From Yinghuangia elevatio (GTDB lineage Bacteria; Actinomycetota; Actinomycetes; Streptomycetales; Streptomycetaceae), in the NCBI RefSeq assembly GCF_040649515.1, contig NZ_JBEZFP010000068.1:1-46798 (forward strand): a stretch of DNA of 46,798 nt, in the 5' to 3' direction. A program made the translations under genes and the position numbers. The notes under the pieces were generated by a model. The model had not been told where the DNA came from. It saw only the letters and a list, made by a program, of their open reading frames with translations, and ran no database searches. Below are positions 1-8,364 of this stretch, piece after piece (positions within the stretch are counted from its first letter, which is position 1; the number at the start of each line of letters is the position of its first letter).

Positions 1-312
1 GGGGGCCCCCCCGCCCGGGGGGGGGCCCCGCGCAACCCCCCGTGCCGTGTCCAACGATCCGGTGGCGGACAACGGCACGGGCACATCAGGTGTCTCCGGT
101 ATCGCCTCGACCGGCGGTTCCAGCCCGCCCCGCACCCCCGCCCCGCACCGGGTCACCGGTGTCCGTCCGGATCATGTGCGGCACGGCGCCGCTTTCGTAC
201 ACCGGGTCGGCATCGGAGTAGAAGACGTGCCGGGCCGCGCGCTCACCGGGACGGTCCGCCGATCAGCGGCACCGCCGCCCGCTCGGACTGCGTCCTGCCC
301 ATGCGTCGGCAG
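1..312. other. Non-coding left edge with G/C homopolymer block
   Basis: The first 40 or so bases are almost pure runs of G and C, with nested self-complementary G-run/C-run pairs. The remainder is ordinary GC-rich sequence. On the minus strand an open stretch from about position 263 down to a stop near 85 reads like protein (it includes HVFYSDADPVYESG) but has no usable start codon and is closed upstream by a stop. It could be the end of a decayed gene. I see no intact gene here. Confidence 0.5.
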
Positions 313-639
313 TCAGCCGGCCACCTCCGTAACGGCGGTGAGGAGAACTGCGGCGTCCTCCAACGCGGTCAGACCGTGGCGCTCCTGCGGGATCGCCTGC
401 ACGGCGCCTTCCGGTACGTCGATGTCGCCGCGCGGGGCGGTGATGCGGACCGATCCAACCAGGACGTGGATGCTGGCGGCCACAGGGGCGTTGTGCTCGT
501 CCAGGGCGGACCCGGCGGTCAGCGCGATCACGGTCTGGCGCAGTGGTCCCTCGTGCAGGAACAGGTGAGCGCTGCGGCCGTGCTCGGAGGCGGCGGCCTT
601 CTGCAGGTGTTCGCGTGCCAGGGCGGCGACGTTGTCCAT
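313..639 (-). CDS. Small cupin-domain protein
   Basis: A 108-residue protein that looks like a single cupin barrel. After a helical start (residues 1-20), the pattern of alternating hydrophobic strands fits: LRQTVIALTAGSAL, then HNAPVAASIHVLVGSVRITA, then a glycine/proline turn and VPEGAVQAIPQERHGLTA. The metal-binding histidines of classical cupins are only partly present (H near 49 and 58, H near 88), so enzymatic activity cannot be assumed; many relatives are binding or sensor proteins. The ATG is preceded by AAGGAGG at a good distance. It is the last gene of a minus-strand series that includes the phosphotransferase 67 bases upstream. The substrate is unknown. Confidence 0.7.
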   Translation of the reverse strand: MDNVAALAREHLQKAAASEHGRSAHLFLHEGPLRQTVIALTAGSALDEHNAPVAASIHVLVGSVRITAPRGDIDVPEGAVQAIPQERHGLTALEDAAVLLTAVTEVAG

Positions 640-706
640 GGTCGTCCTCCTTGATGTCGGTTCCTACGCGTACCCCGATCTTCGGGAGCTACCCACCGCT
701 GCCGCG

Positions 707-1699
707 TCATGCCGCGAACCGGAGGGCCTTGCCCAGGTTGTGGTCGATGATCCCGCGCATGGCACCGCGGTCGGTGAAGTCGCCGTCCAGGAGCCTCAGG
801 GGGCCGGCCACCAGGGACAGGTGCATCGCCAGGCTGTAGAAGGCCATACGAGCGTCGTCGAGGTCCCGGCTCTGGAGGTGGCTGTAGTAGTCCTCGTACC
901 GGAGCCGGAGGAACACGTGCTCCCATTCGGCGTCGAAGAACATCAGGCCCTCGATGTCGATGAGCACCGGTTCGTCGTGTGCGTCGACGAGGACATGTTC
1001 GGGGCCCAGTTCGCCGTGGATCAGGGCGTACCGGGTGCGGGGCGCCACGGCGGCGCGGAGCGCGGCCAGGGCTTCGGCGAGGCGGTCGTGCGCGGCGGCG
1101 ATGGACGGCTCTCGGTCGGCCGCTTCGGCCAGGTCGGTGCGGGCGCGGTCGAAGACCAGCTCTTCGCAGGACTCGGCGTCCGGAAGGCGGCCGCGTGCGA
1201 TCGCGGACGGCCGGCCGAAGGCCGGTGAGGTCTGCGCGTGCATGCGGTCGAGGGCGGCGGCGAGGCGGTCCATGATCGGCGTGGCGCGCTGGGCGCGTTC
1301 GCGCAGGATGGTGGCGAGCCCGGGACCGCGGATGTCCTCGACGATCGCGAGGTCGGCGGGGAAGTAGGTGTGCGTGTCGTCGCTGAGGTACAGCTCCGGA
1401 ATGCGCACGTCGACGGCACGCAGGTGGCGGTGGGCGCTCTCGAACAAGGCGTGCCCGGTGGCGGGTGCGAACGGGTCGGCGTCGTCGTTGCCCGGGCCGG
1501 AATCCGGCCAGTAGTTCTCCGCGTCGTCCCAGACATACGCGACGGCGGTCGAGTCGTCGGCGAGCCTGAGGCGGTACGCCCCCTTCCTGCTCCCACCCGG
1601 CAACCGGGTCAGTGAGACAACGCGCTGGTCGGTGCCGAAAGCCGCACGAACGGCGCCGGCGAGGGTCTGGGCGGTGACGGGCATGGCGGAGTCGCTCAT
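707..1699 (-). CDS. Aminoglycoside phosphotransferase-family (APH/choline kinase fold) protein
   Basis: A 330-residue protein with the APH kinase layout: a glycine-rich N-lobe loop around LPGGSRKGAYRL (residues 33-44) and a C-lobe with HGELGPEH (228-235) in place of the usual HGDLHxxN loop, then IDIEG (247-251) as the metal-binding Asp motif. The catalytic Asp of the loop is Glu here and the Asn position is His, so either activity is altered or the protein belongs to a divergent subfamily. A small-molecule kinase role is family knowledge; the substrate is unknown and resistance should not be assumed. It lies 55 bases downstream of the gene starting at 2240 and 67 bases ahead of the cupin gene, so co-transcription is likely. 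Confidence 0.75.
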   Translation of the reverse strand: MSDSAMPVTAQTLAGAVRAAFGTDQRVVSLTRLPGGSRKGAYRLRLADDSTAVAYVWDDAENYWPDSGPGNDDADPFAPATGHALFESAHRHLRAVDVRIPELYLSDDTHTYFPADLAIVEDIRGPGLATILRERAQRATPIMDRLAAALDRMHAQTSPAFGRPSAIARGRLPDAESCEELVFDRARTDLAEAADREPSIAAAHDRLAEALAALRAAVAPRTRYALIHGELGPEHVLVDAHDEPVLIDIEGLMFFDAEWEHVFLRLRYEDYYSHLQSRDLDDARMAFYSLAMHLSLVAGPLRLLDGDFTDRGAMRGIIDHNLGKALRFAA

Positions 1700-1754
1700 G
1701 GTGTTCTCCCCCGTGATCGGCGCATGGGAGCGCCGTGATGTCGGCGTAGTGGTG

Positions 1755-2240
1755 TCAGTGGGTGCGCCAGCGGGCGCGGACGTTCTCGATCGGCATGTCG
1801 GAGTCGACCAGCATGACGTCGGCGAGTCCGTCGTCCCAGACGACCTGGGGACCGAACGCGCGCGCCAACGCGGTCGCGGCGCGGGCTATCGCCTCGTCGT
1901 CGGGGTCGGTGCAGGTCAGCCCCGTGACGGCGACGTGTGCGGATATGTGTTCGCGGTCGCCGCCTACCGACAGTGCGAGCCCGCCGAGCGACACGGTGTC
2001 CGAACCGGGGTCGAGGAGCCCCCGCGCGGTATCGGGCGCGGACAGGGTGAACCAGCACTCGGCACCGACGCCGGCCTCCCGCAGCGTGGTGACGACCTGG
2101 ATCGCGTCGGGATACGCCGATGCCTGGGCGCGGGCCATCGCGTCGTCGTCGAGCGGGTCACCGTGCGATCTCACGAACTCGGCGCCACCGTCCTGCTCCG
2201 CGAACCAGCGCAGCGCGTTGACGTGCACGGTCGTGCTCAT
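1755..2240 (-). CDS. Conserved hypothetical protein, 161 residues
   Basis: I do not recognise this family. The start is set at the ATG at 2240 because GGAGGGACGC precedes it directly; the frame stays open much further upstream, but there it is antisense of the neighbouring repeat protein gene. The protein is acidic and soluble, with no signal peptide or membrane helix. Residues about 30-60 (DDAMARAQASAYPDAIQVVT) look helical, and the middle has beta-like segments (VSLGGLALSVGG, ISAHVAVTGLTC). It sits between the repeat protein and the phosphotransferase on the same strand. Confidence 0.65.
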   Translation of the reverse strand: MSTTVHVNALRWFAEQDGGAEFVRSHGDPLDDDAMARAQASAYPDAIQVVTTLREAGVGAECWFTLSAPDTARGLLDPGSDTVSLGGLALSVGGDREHISAHVAVTGLTCTDPDDEAIARAATALARAFGPQVVWDDGLADVMLVDSDMPIENVRARWRTH

Positions 2241-2337
2241 GCGTCCCTCCGTCCCGAGTCCCCCGCCCCATGATCGTGCATGGCAAGGACATTGACGTGC
2301 CGTCAGGCGCGCCGCACGGCGAACGTGTCGGCGGGCG

Positions 2338-2967
2338 TCAGCGGTTCGCGACATGGGACGCCAACTCGGCGTAGACACCTGTCCGCGCGATGCGCTCCGC
2401 CCGTTCCTGGGCGCGTTCCTCAGCCCGGATGCGGGCCGCCTCGCGCCGGTGCTCGGACGCGACACGCCATTCGCGCCAGGTCTCGGTCGCCTCGACGGCG
2501 GCGACGCGCGCCTCGTCGTACAGCCGCATGCGGGCCGCCGACGGCACGACCGGATTCGGCGCGTGGGCGTCGGGCTCGCCGAGGAAGCGCAGGATGCCGC
2601 TGTCGGTCCAGCCTCGTCGGCGCAAACTGCCCCGCGGTAGGAACAGCGGTCTGCGGCAAGCTGGTTCGGTGTCCTTCCGACGGTCGGTGCCTCTGGCCCC
2701 GCGCGCCTCGGCGTCCTTGCTCTGCCGGCGTTCACGCCGCTCCTGCTTGCGCGCCTTGCCGGTCTCGCTTCCCTTGCCGGTCTCGCTTCCCTTGCCGGTC
2801 TCGCTTCCCTTGCCGGTCTCGCTTCCCTTGCCGGTCTCGCTTCCCTTGCCGACCTCGTGTCCCTTGCCGACCCTTGCGACCCTGCCGACCTTTCCCGCCT
2901 TGCCTGCCTTGCCCGCCTTACCGTCTTTAGCTTCCGTATCCGCCCTGCCCGCCTTGGTGTTCGGCAC
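2338..2967 (-). CDS. Basic low-complexity protein with tandem GKGSET repeats and a charged C-terminal domain
   Basis: GTG start at 2967, chosen for the GGGAGGTG ribosome site just upstream, gives 209 residues. The first third is a Lys/Gly/Ala-rich disordered region with short GKAGKAGK steps and then five identical GKGSET units, encoded by five perfect 18-bp copies at 2761-2850 plus a worn sixth copy. The C-terminal half (GWTDSGILRFLGEPDAHAPNP, then MRLYDEARV and a long Arg/Glu-rich helix) resembles a short motif I have seen in other bacterial proteins of unknown role. A nucleic acid-binding role is suggested by charge only. Copy number of the repeat probably varies between strains. Confidence 0.6.
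   Translation of the reverse strand: MPNTKAGRADTEAKDGKAGKAGKAGKVGRVARVGKGHEVGKGSETGKGSETGKGSETGKGSETGKGSETGKARKQERRERRQSKDAEARGARGTDRRKDTEPACRRPLFLPRGSLRRRGWTDSGILRFLGEPDAHAPNPVVPSAARMRLYDEARVAAVEATETWREWRVASEHRREAARIRAEERAQERAERIARTGVYAELASHVANR
2761..2868 (-). repeat. 18-bp coding tandem repeat (GKGSET)
   Basis: Five perfect copies of ggtctcgcttcccttgcc (plus-strand reading) run from 2761 to 2850, followed by one degenerate copy to 2868. The period is a multiple of three, so copy changes keep the frame. Confidence 0.95.
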
Positions 2968-3129
2968 GGTGGCACCTCCCCGTCGGTCCCGCCCGGCCGA
3001 TCGACCGGGCACGGAGACAACGCTACGGAGTCGGACAGCCTCGGAAAGCGACGCAGCGCGAATCTGTGGAGAATCGATTCGGCAAAAGTCCGCCTTTGCC
3101 GTCCGGCCATACACACCCGCCATACACGG

Positions 3130-3163
3130 ATGGCCCGGCCCCCATACCTGGGGACCGGGCCAT
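3130..3163 (-). terminator. Intrinsic terminator-like hairpin after aspS
   Basis: ATGGCCCGG at 3130-3138 pairs with CCGGGCCAT at 3155-3163, with further C/G pairs in the loop. It lies 12 bases past the aspS stop on the minus strand. It has no clear U tract, as is usual in actinomycetes. Confidence 0.75.
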
Positions 3164-3174
3164 CTGCTGAAGTG

Positions 3175-5028
3175 CTACTCGGACTTGGCGCCGTCCACGG
3201 CGGCAGCCTTGGACCCGTCCTTGGACCCGTCCTTCGCCGCGTCCTTGGCCCCGTTCCCGGCCGCGTCCTTGGTTTCGTCCTTGGGCTTCGCGTCGATACC
3301 CGCCTCGCGCCGCTGCGCCGCGGTGATCGGCGTCGGCGCGCCGGTCAGCGGGTCGCCGCCGGTGGCCGTCTTCGGGAACGCCATCACGTCGCGGATCGAG
3401 TCCGCGCCCGCCAGGAGCGCCACGAGCCGGTCGAGGCCGAGGGCGATCCCGCCGTGCGGCGGCGGGCCGTACTGGAAAGCGTCCAGCAGGAACCCGAACT
3501 GCGACTGCGCCTCCTCGTCCGACAACCCGATGGCCTCGAACGCCCGCTTCTGCACGTCCGCCCGGTGGATACGGATCGAACCGCCGCCCACCTCGGTGCC
3601 GTTCAAAACCAGGTCGTACGCGTTCGACAGCGCGGCCCCCGGGTCCTTGTCGAACGTGTCCAGGTATTCCGCCGTCGGTGCCGTGAACGGGTGGTGGATC
3701 GCGTGCCACCCCTGGAACACGCCCTTGTCGTCCTCGATCGGCTCGAACATCGGGAAGTCGACGACCCACAGCAGGTTCCACGCCGACTCGTCGATCAGGC
3801 CGCCGCGCCTGCCGATCTCCAGGCGGGCGGCGCCCAGGAGTTCGAGCGACGCGGTACGTCGGCCCGCGGCGAAGAAGATCGCGTCGCCCGGGGCCGCACC
3901 GGCCGCCTCCACGAGCCCCGCGAGGTGCTCCTGCGACAGGTTCTTGGCCACCGGGCCGCGCAGTTCGCCGGTCTCGGCGTCGACGAGCACGTACGCCAGC
4001 CCGCGCGCGCCACGCGCCTTCGCCCAGTCCTGCCAGCCGTCCAGTTCCTTGCGCGTCTGCGAGGCACCGCCGGGCATGACGATTGCGCCCACGAACTCCG
4101 ACTGGAACACCCGGAATTCGGTGCCCGCGAAGTACTTCGTCAGGTCCGCGATCTCGACGCCGAAGCGAAGGTCCGGCTTGTCCGAGCCGTACTTGGCCAT
4201 CGCGTCCGCGTAGGACATGCGCGGCAGCGGGAGCTCGACCTCGACGCCGTGCACCTCGCGCCAGATGCGCGCGATCAACGCCTCGGTGAGCGCGATGACG
4301 TCGTCCTGGTCGCAGAAGGACATCTCGACGTCGAGCTGGGTGAACTCGGGCTGCCGGTCGGCGCGGAAGTCCTCGTCCCGGAAGCAGCGCGCGATCTGGT
4401 AGTAGCGCTCCATGCCCGCGACCATCAGCAGCTGCTTGAACAGCTGCGGCGACTGCGGCAGCGCGTACCAGGTGCCCGGCTGCAGGCGCACCGGCACGAC
4501 GAAGTCGCGGGCGCCCTCGGGCGTCGAGCGCGTCAGGTACGGCGTCTCGATGTCGAGGAAGGAGTTCTCCTCCAGCACCTCGCGAATGATCCGCGTGACC
4601 TGCGAGCGCAGGCGCAGGTTGCGGGACATCTGCTGGCGGCGCAGGTCGAGGTACCGGTAGCGCAGCCGGACTTCCTCGTTCACCGAACCCGGCGTGTACT
4701 CCTCGATCGGGAACGGCAGCGGAGCCGCCTCCGACAGCACCTCGAAGTCGGTCACCAGGACCTCGACCGCGCCCGTCGGGATCTCGGTGTTCTCGTTGCC
4801 GTCGGGGCGGATGCGCACGTCGCCGGTGACCTTGACGCAGTATTCGCCGCGCAGGTCGTGGACCGCGTCCAGGTCGCGGAAGACGACCTGGACGGTCCCG
4901 GAGGCGTCCCGGATGTCCACGAACGCCACGCCGCCGTGATCGCGGCGCCGGGCGACCCAGCCGGCGAGCGTCACGGTGGTTCCGGCGTGCTCCGCGCGGA
5001 GCGTGCCGGCGTCATGGGTGCGGATCAC
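3175..5028 (-). CDS. aspS: Aspartyl-tRNA synthetase (class II) with a Lys/Ala/Asp-rich tail
   Basis: This enzyme charges tRNA-Asp with aspartate in the cytosol; family members without strict discrimination also feed the GatCAB amidation route. The protein has 617 residues: an N-terminal OB anticodon-binding domain (GWVARRRDHGGVAFVDIRD), the class II core with QSPQLFKQLL and the motif 2 region CFRDEDFRADRQPEF, a bacterial insertion domain, and motif 3 GIALGLDRLVAL. The family usually ends near the AGIDAKP segment; here about 35 extra residues follow, built from KDG/KDA steps. The GTG start at 5028 overlaps the hisS stop (GTGA), so translation is coupled. The frame remains open upstream only as an antiparallel shadow of hisS. 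Confidence 0.97.
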   Translation of the reverse strand: MIRTHDAGTLRAEHAGTTVTLAGWVARRRDHGGVAFVDIRDASGTVQVVFRDLDAVHDLRGEYCVKVTGDVRIRPDGNENTEIPTGAVEVLVTDFEVLSEAAPLPFPIEEYTPGSVNEEVRLRYRYLDLRRQQMSRNLRLRSQVTRIIREVLEENSFLDIETPYLTRSTPEGARDFVVPVRLQPGTWYALPQSPQLFKQLLMVAGMERYYQIARCFRDEDFRADRQPEFTQLDVEMSFCDQDDVIALTEALIARIWREVHGVEVELPLPRMSYADAMAKYGSDKPDLRFGVEIADLTKYFAGTEFRVFQSEFVGAIVMPGGASQTRKELDGWQDWAKARGARGLAYVLVDAETGELRGPVAKNLSQEHLAGLVEAAGAAPGDAIFFAAGRRTASLELLGAARLEIGRRGGLIDESAWNLLWVVDFPMFEPIEDDKGVFQGWHAIHHPFTAPTAEYLDTFDKDPGAALSNAYDLVLNGTEVGGGSIRIHRADVQKRAFEAIGLSDEEAQSQFGFLLDAFQYGPPPHGGIALGLDRLVALLAGADSIRDVMAFPKTATGGDPLTGAPTPITAAQRREAGIDAKPKDETKDAAGNGAKDAAKDGSKDGSKAAAVDGAKSE

Positions 5029-6284
5029 TGGAGCTTCTCCTTCAGGGTGTCGACCACGGCGTCCAGGGGGACGGCCGTCTGGTCGCCGGTCGTGAGGTCC
5101 TTCAACTGGGCGACGCCTTCGGCGAGATCGCGTTCGCCGACGACGATGGCGTAGCGCGCGCCCGACTGGTCGGCGGCCTTCATGGCGCCCTTGAGCTTCT
5201 TCCCGTCGTACGCCATGTCCGCCGGGATGTCGGCCAGCCGCAGCGCGGTGACGAGCTTGAACACCTCGCGGCGCGCGGCGTCGCCCAAGGCCACACCGTA
5301 GACGTCGCAGTCGGCGCCGGTCTCGATCTCCTGGCCCTCGGCCTCCATCGCCAGCATGGTGCGGCCGATGCCCAGCGCCCAGCCCACGGACGGCAGTTCG
5401 GGTCCGCCGAGGTCCTGCGCGAGGCCGTCGTAGCGGCCGCCGCCGCCGATCGCGGACTGCGCGCCGAGGCCGTCGTGCACGAACTCGAAGATGGTGCGGA
5501 CGTAATAGTCCAGGCCGCGCACCAGCTTCGGGGCGTCCTCGTAGTCGATCTTCAGGTCGTCGAGCATCGACCGGACGAACGCGTGGTGCGCGGCGCACGC
5601 CTCGCACAGGCTGTCCGTGATGAGCGGCGCGTCGGTCAGCTGCGCCTGCACCTCGGGCCGCTTGTCGTCGAGCACCCGCAGCGGGTTGATCTCGATGCGG
5701 GCGCGCGTGTCCTCGTCGAGGTCGAGCCCGCGCAGAAACTCCTGGAGCTTGGCCCGGTAGACCGGACGGCACTCCTTGCAGCCGAGCGAGTTCAGCAGCA
5801 GCCGGAAGTCGCGCAGGCCGAGCTTCTGGAAGCCCTCGACGGCGAGCGCGATCATCTCGACGTCGACCAGCGGGTCGGAGCTGCCGATCGCCTCGGCGCC
5901 GACCTGGTGGAACTGCCGGGTCCGGCCCGCCTGCGGCGCCTCGTAGCGGAAGAACGGGCCGAAGTACCACAACTTCACCGGCAGGCGCTGGGCCTGGAGG
6001 TTGTGCTGCAGCACCGAGCGCACGACCGCCGCGGTGCCCTCGGGCCGCAGGGTGAGCGAGCGTCCGGCACGGTCGTTGAAGGTGTACATCTCCTTCGAGA
6101 CGACGTCGGTGGACTCACCGACGCCGCGCACGAACAGGCCGGTGTCCTCGAACGCCGGCGTCTCGATGTACTGGAAGCCCGCGTCGCGCAGTTCGAGGCC
6201 GAACTGGATCCGGATGCGATTGAACGTCTCCGAATACGGCGGGAGCATGTCGAAGGTGCCCTTGGGGGCGGAGAAGGTACTCAC
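5025..6284 (-). CDS. hisS: Histidyl-tRNA synthetase
   Basis: Charges tRNA-His. The 419-residue length is normal for bacterial HisRS. The class II core is present, with the two histidine signature motifs LVRGLDYYVRTIFE and SAIGGGGRYDGL and the motif 2 FFRYEAPQAGRTRQFHQ, and a C-terminal alpha/beta anticodon-binding domain. The start is a GTG at 6284 with only a weak ribosome site (GGAACG), 13 bases after the hydrolase gene ends, so it probably depends on the upstream reading. It overlaps aspS by four bases. The hydrolase-hisS-aspS order is widespread in actinomycetes. Confidence 0.97.
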   Translation of the reverse strand: MSTFSAPKGTFDMLPPYSETFNRIRIQFGLELRDAGFQYIETPAFEDTGLFVRGVGESTDVVSKEMYTFNDRAGRSLTLRPEGTAAVVRSVLQHNLQAQRLPVKLWYFGPFFRYEAPQAGRTRQFHQVGAEAIGSSDPLVDVEMIALAVEGFQKLGLRDFRLLLNSLGCKECRPVYRAKLQEFLRGLDLDEDTRARIEINPLRVLDDKRPEVQAQLTDAPLITDSLCEACAAHHAFVRSMLDDLKIDYEDAPKLVRGLDYYVRTIFEFVHDGLGAQSAIGGGGRYDGLAQDLGGPELPSVGWALGIGRTMLAMEAEGQEIETGADCDVYGVALGDAARREVFKLVTALRLADIPADMAYDGKKLKGAMKAADQSGARYAIVVGERDLAEGVAQLKDLTTGDQTAVPLDAVVDTLKEKLQ

Positions 6285-6297
6285 GTCTTGCGTTCCG

Positions 6298-6993
6298 TCA
6301 CATTCCTCGGCGAGGTCCCGACCCGGGCGCCAGCTCCTGCAGGTACGGATTGGTGGCGCGCTCGCGGCCGATCGTGGTCTGGGGGCCGTGCCCGGACAGG
6401 ACGACGGTCTCGTCCGGCAGCGGCAGGACCACCCGGGACAGCGACGTCAGCATCTTCGCGTGGTCGCCGCCGGGCAGGTCCGTGCGTCCGATGGAGCCGG
6501 CGAACAGCAGGTCTCCGGAGTAGAGGATCGGCGGGATGTCCGCCTCCGCTCCGGTGCCGAACGTCACCGACCCCTCGGTATGGCCGGGCGCATGGCTCAC
6601 CTGGAACTCCAGCCCCGCGAGCTCCAGCCTGGCGCCGTCGGTCAGCTCGCGGACCTCGTCGGGTTCCGTGAACGTCATGCCGCCGAAGATCTGCCGGCCG
6701 AGCGCACGCGAGATGCCCTTGCCCGGATCGGACAGCAGCTCGCGGTCGTCCGGGTGGATCCACGCGGGCACCTTGTGCTCCTCGCAGACCGGGACGACCG
6801 ACCACATGTGGTCGAGGTGGCCGTGCGTGAGCAGCACGGCGACCGGGCGCAGCCGGTTCTCGCGGATGATCTCCTGGACCCCGTCGAACGCGTCCTGACC
6901 GGGGTCGACGATCACGCACTCCTCGCCTGCGGCGGGGGCCACCACGTAGCAGTTGGTGCCCCAAGCCCCGGCGGGGAACCCGGCGATGATCAC
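6298..6993 (-). CDS. Glyoxalase II-like metallo-beta-lactamase-fold hydrolase
   Basis: A 231-residue single-domain protein. The metal ligands of the fold are visible: THGHLDH (HxHxDH), GHTEGS, SGDLLF with its Asp, and the late SGHGP histidine. This is the set found in hydroxyacylglutathione hydrolase-type enzymes, which cleave thioesters. Actinomycetes use mycothiol rather than glutathione, so a mycothiol thioester is a possible substrate (inference). There is no signal peptide. It is the first gene of the minus-strand unit with hisS and aspS and is divergent from the cyclophilin gene. Confidence 0.9.
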   Translation of the reverse strand: MIIAGFPAGAWGTNCYVVAPAAGEECVIVDPGQDAFDGVQEIIRENRLRPVAVLLTHGHLDHMWSVVPVCEEHKVPAWIHPDDRELLSDPGKGISRALGRQIFGGMTFTEPDEVRELTDGARLELAGLEFQVSHAPGHTEGSVTFGTGAEADIPPILYSGDLLFAGSIGRTDLPGGDHAKMLTSLSRVVLPLPDETVVLSGHGPQTTIGRERATNPYLQELAPGSGPRRGM

Positions 6994-7421
6994 GTTGGTC
7001 CTCGGCTGTCTCGAAGGAAGATCGCGACCCGTACGACGACCCGAGGGTCTTCCGGGGCGGACGATCAGACGGCAGTATGCGGCGGACGTGGGAATCCTCG
7101 TCCGAGGGTACCGGCGCGCGGGGGCGGTTAGCGAACCGGTTCGGATGGCGCGCCTACACTGTGCGCCAGTCGCCCGCTTTCGCCGTGCCGGTACATCACC
7201 GCAGGTCGAGACCCGGATGACCGGTCGATCGCCCGGCCGTCCGACAGTCGGGCGACGGACACCGCAGCGTCACCCGAGTACGTCGACCGAACCGGCCCGT
7301 CCCGCCGGGCGCACGAGCGAGTCAACCGAGCCAGTCACCACAGCCAGTCAACACACCCGTCAACTGAGCCATCCACAATCGCCGTCCACGAACAACCACA
7401 AGCCAACCAGGAGAACACGCG
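6994..7421. other. Divergent intergenic region with a C/A-rich repeated leader
   Basis: This 428-bp gap separates the metallo-hydrolase and cyclophilin genes. From about 7320 to 7420 the plus strand becomes rich in C and A and poor in G, and carries GTCAACCGAGCCA and GTCAACTGAGCCA, with related CCAGTCA units between. This reads as an unstructured 5' leader for the cyclophilin gene. A TACACT hexamer near 7154 could be a -10 box, but I see no convincing -35. No gene is supported here. Confidence 0.5.
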
Positions 7422-8240
7422 GTGGTCAGCAAGGAGCAGCGCCAGCGCCATCTCGCGCGCGCCAAGCACGAGCGGCAGCAGCTACGCCGGGAGCAGTCCC
7501 GCGCCCGCGCCAAGCAGCGCAACTCGCTCATCGGTGCCGTGGTCGCCGTCCTGGTCGTCGCGGGCGGCGGAACGTGGATCGCGACCGCGATGAACGACGA
7601 CGACAAGAAGAGCGACGCGACGAACGCGGCCGACAACCCGACCGCGATGCCGACCGAGCAGGCGACCAACACCGCGCCCAAGACGTGTGCGGCCCCGGCG
7701 CCGGGCGACGTGGTCCCGCAGACTTTCCCGACCGCGCCGGCGATGACCATCGACACGAAGGCCGCGTACGACATGGTCCTCAAGACCACGTGCGGGGACA
7801 TCACGATCGCCCTCGACGCTGCGAAGGCGCCGAAGACTGTCAACTCGTTCAACTTCCTGGCGGAGAAGAAGTACTTCGACCACACGTCGTGCCACCGCCT
7901 GACCACGGGCGCAATGGCCGTGCTGCAGTGCGGCGACCCGACGGCGTCGGGGTCGGGTGGCCCCGGCTACCAGTTCGAGGACGAGAACCTGAACGGCGCG
8001 ACGTACCCGGCGGGCACCGTCGCCATGGCCAACTCCGGCCCCGGCACCAACGGAAGCCAGTTCTTCCTGGTCAAGGAGGCGTCCGGACTGCCGCCCAACT
8101 ACACGCCGTTCGGCAGGATCACCGGCGGCATGGAAGTACTGGACAAGATCGTGTCCTCCGGTACCGCGGACCTGAGCAGCGACGGCGCCCCGCACGAGAA
8201 CGTCGTGCTGAACTCGGTGACCGTCGCGAAGAAGCCCTGA
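7422..8240 (+). CDS. Membrane-anchored cyclophilin-type peptidyl-prolyl cis-trans isomerase
   Basis: Catalyses proline cis-trans isomerisation, probably on the outer face of the membrane. The 272 residues comprise a highly basic N-terminus (1-28), one membrane helix (about 30-50, IGAVVAVLVVAGGGTWIA), a Thr/Ala-rich linker and a cyclophilin domain (about 110-270). Fold landmarks are CHRLTTGAMAVLQCGD, ENLNGATYPAGTVAMANSGPGTNGSQFFL and the FGRITGGMEVLD end. The first landmark (HRxxxGxxxQ-like) is altered from the usual FHRVIxxFMxQGGD, so activity may be modified. The GTG start follows AGGAGA. It lies upstream of the DUF349 gene but has its own terminator. Confidence 0.93.
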   Translation: MVSKEQRQRHLARAKHERQQLRREQSRARAKQRNSLIGAVVAVLVVAGGGTWIATAMNDDDKKSDATNAADNPTAMPTEQATNTAPKTCAAPAPGDVVPQTFPTAPAMTIDTKAAYDMVLKTTCGDITIALDAAKAPKTVNSFNFLAEKKYFDHTSCHRLTTGAMAVLQCGDPTASGSGGPGYQFEDENLNGATYPAGTVAMANSGPGTNGSQFFLVKEASGLPPNYTPFGRITGGMEVLDKIVSSGTADLSSDGAPHENVVLNSVTVAKKP

Positions 8241-8292
8241 CCCCGGTCGGGCTCCGTCCAGCCGAAAATGCAGCCGAAATCGCATCCGCAAC

Positions 8293-8317
8293 GGGGCGGC
8301 GGCACGCCCGCCGCCCC
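8293..8317 (+). terminator. Hairpin terminator after the cyclophilin gene
   Basis: GGGGCGGCGG at 8293-8302 pairs perfectly with CCGCCGCCCC at 8308-8317 across a five-base loop, 53 bases past the cyclophilin stop. Confidence 0.75.
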
Positions 8318-8364
8318 CGACTCCTGTGTAAAGTGCGCCGCATTCAGCATCGAAGGAGGCCGCT

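Noticed and set aside
47..568. 173-codon plus-strand frame at the left edge
   Set aside because: It crosses the cupin gene in antisense, has no ribosome site and has no family-like sequence; a by-product of high GC.
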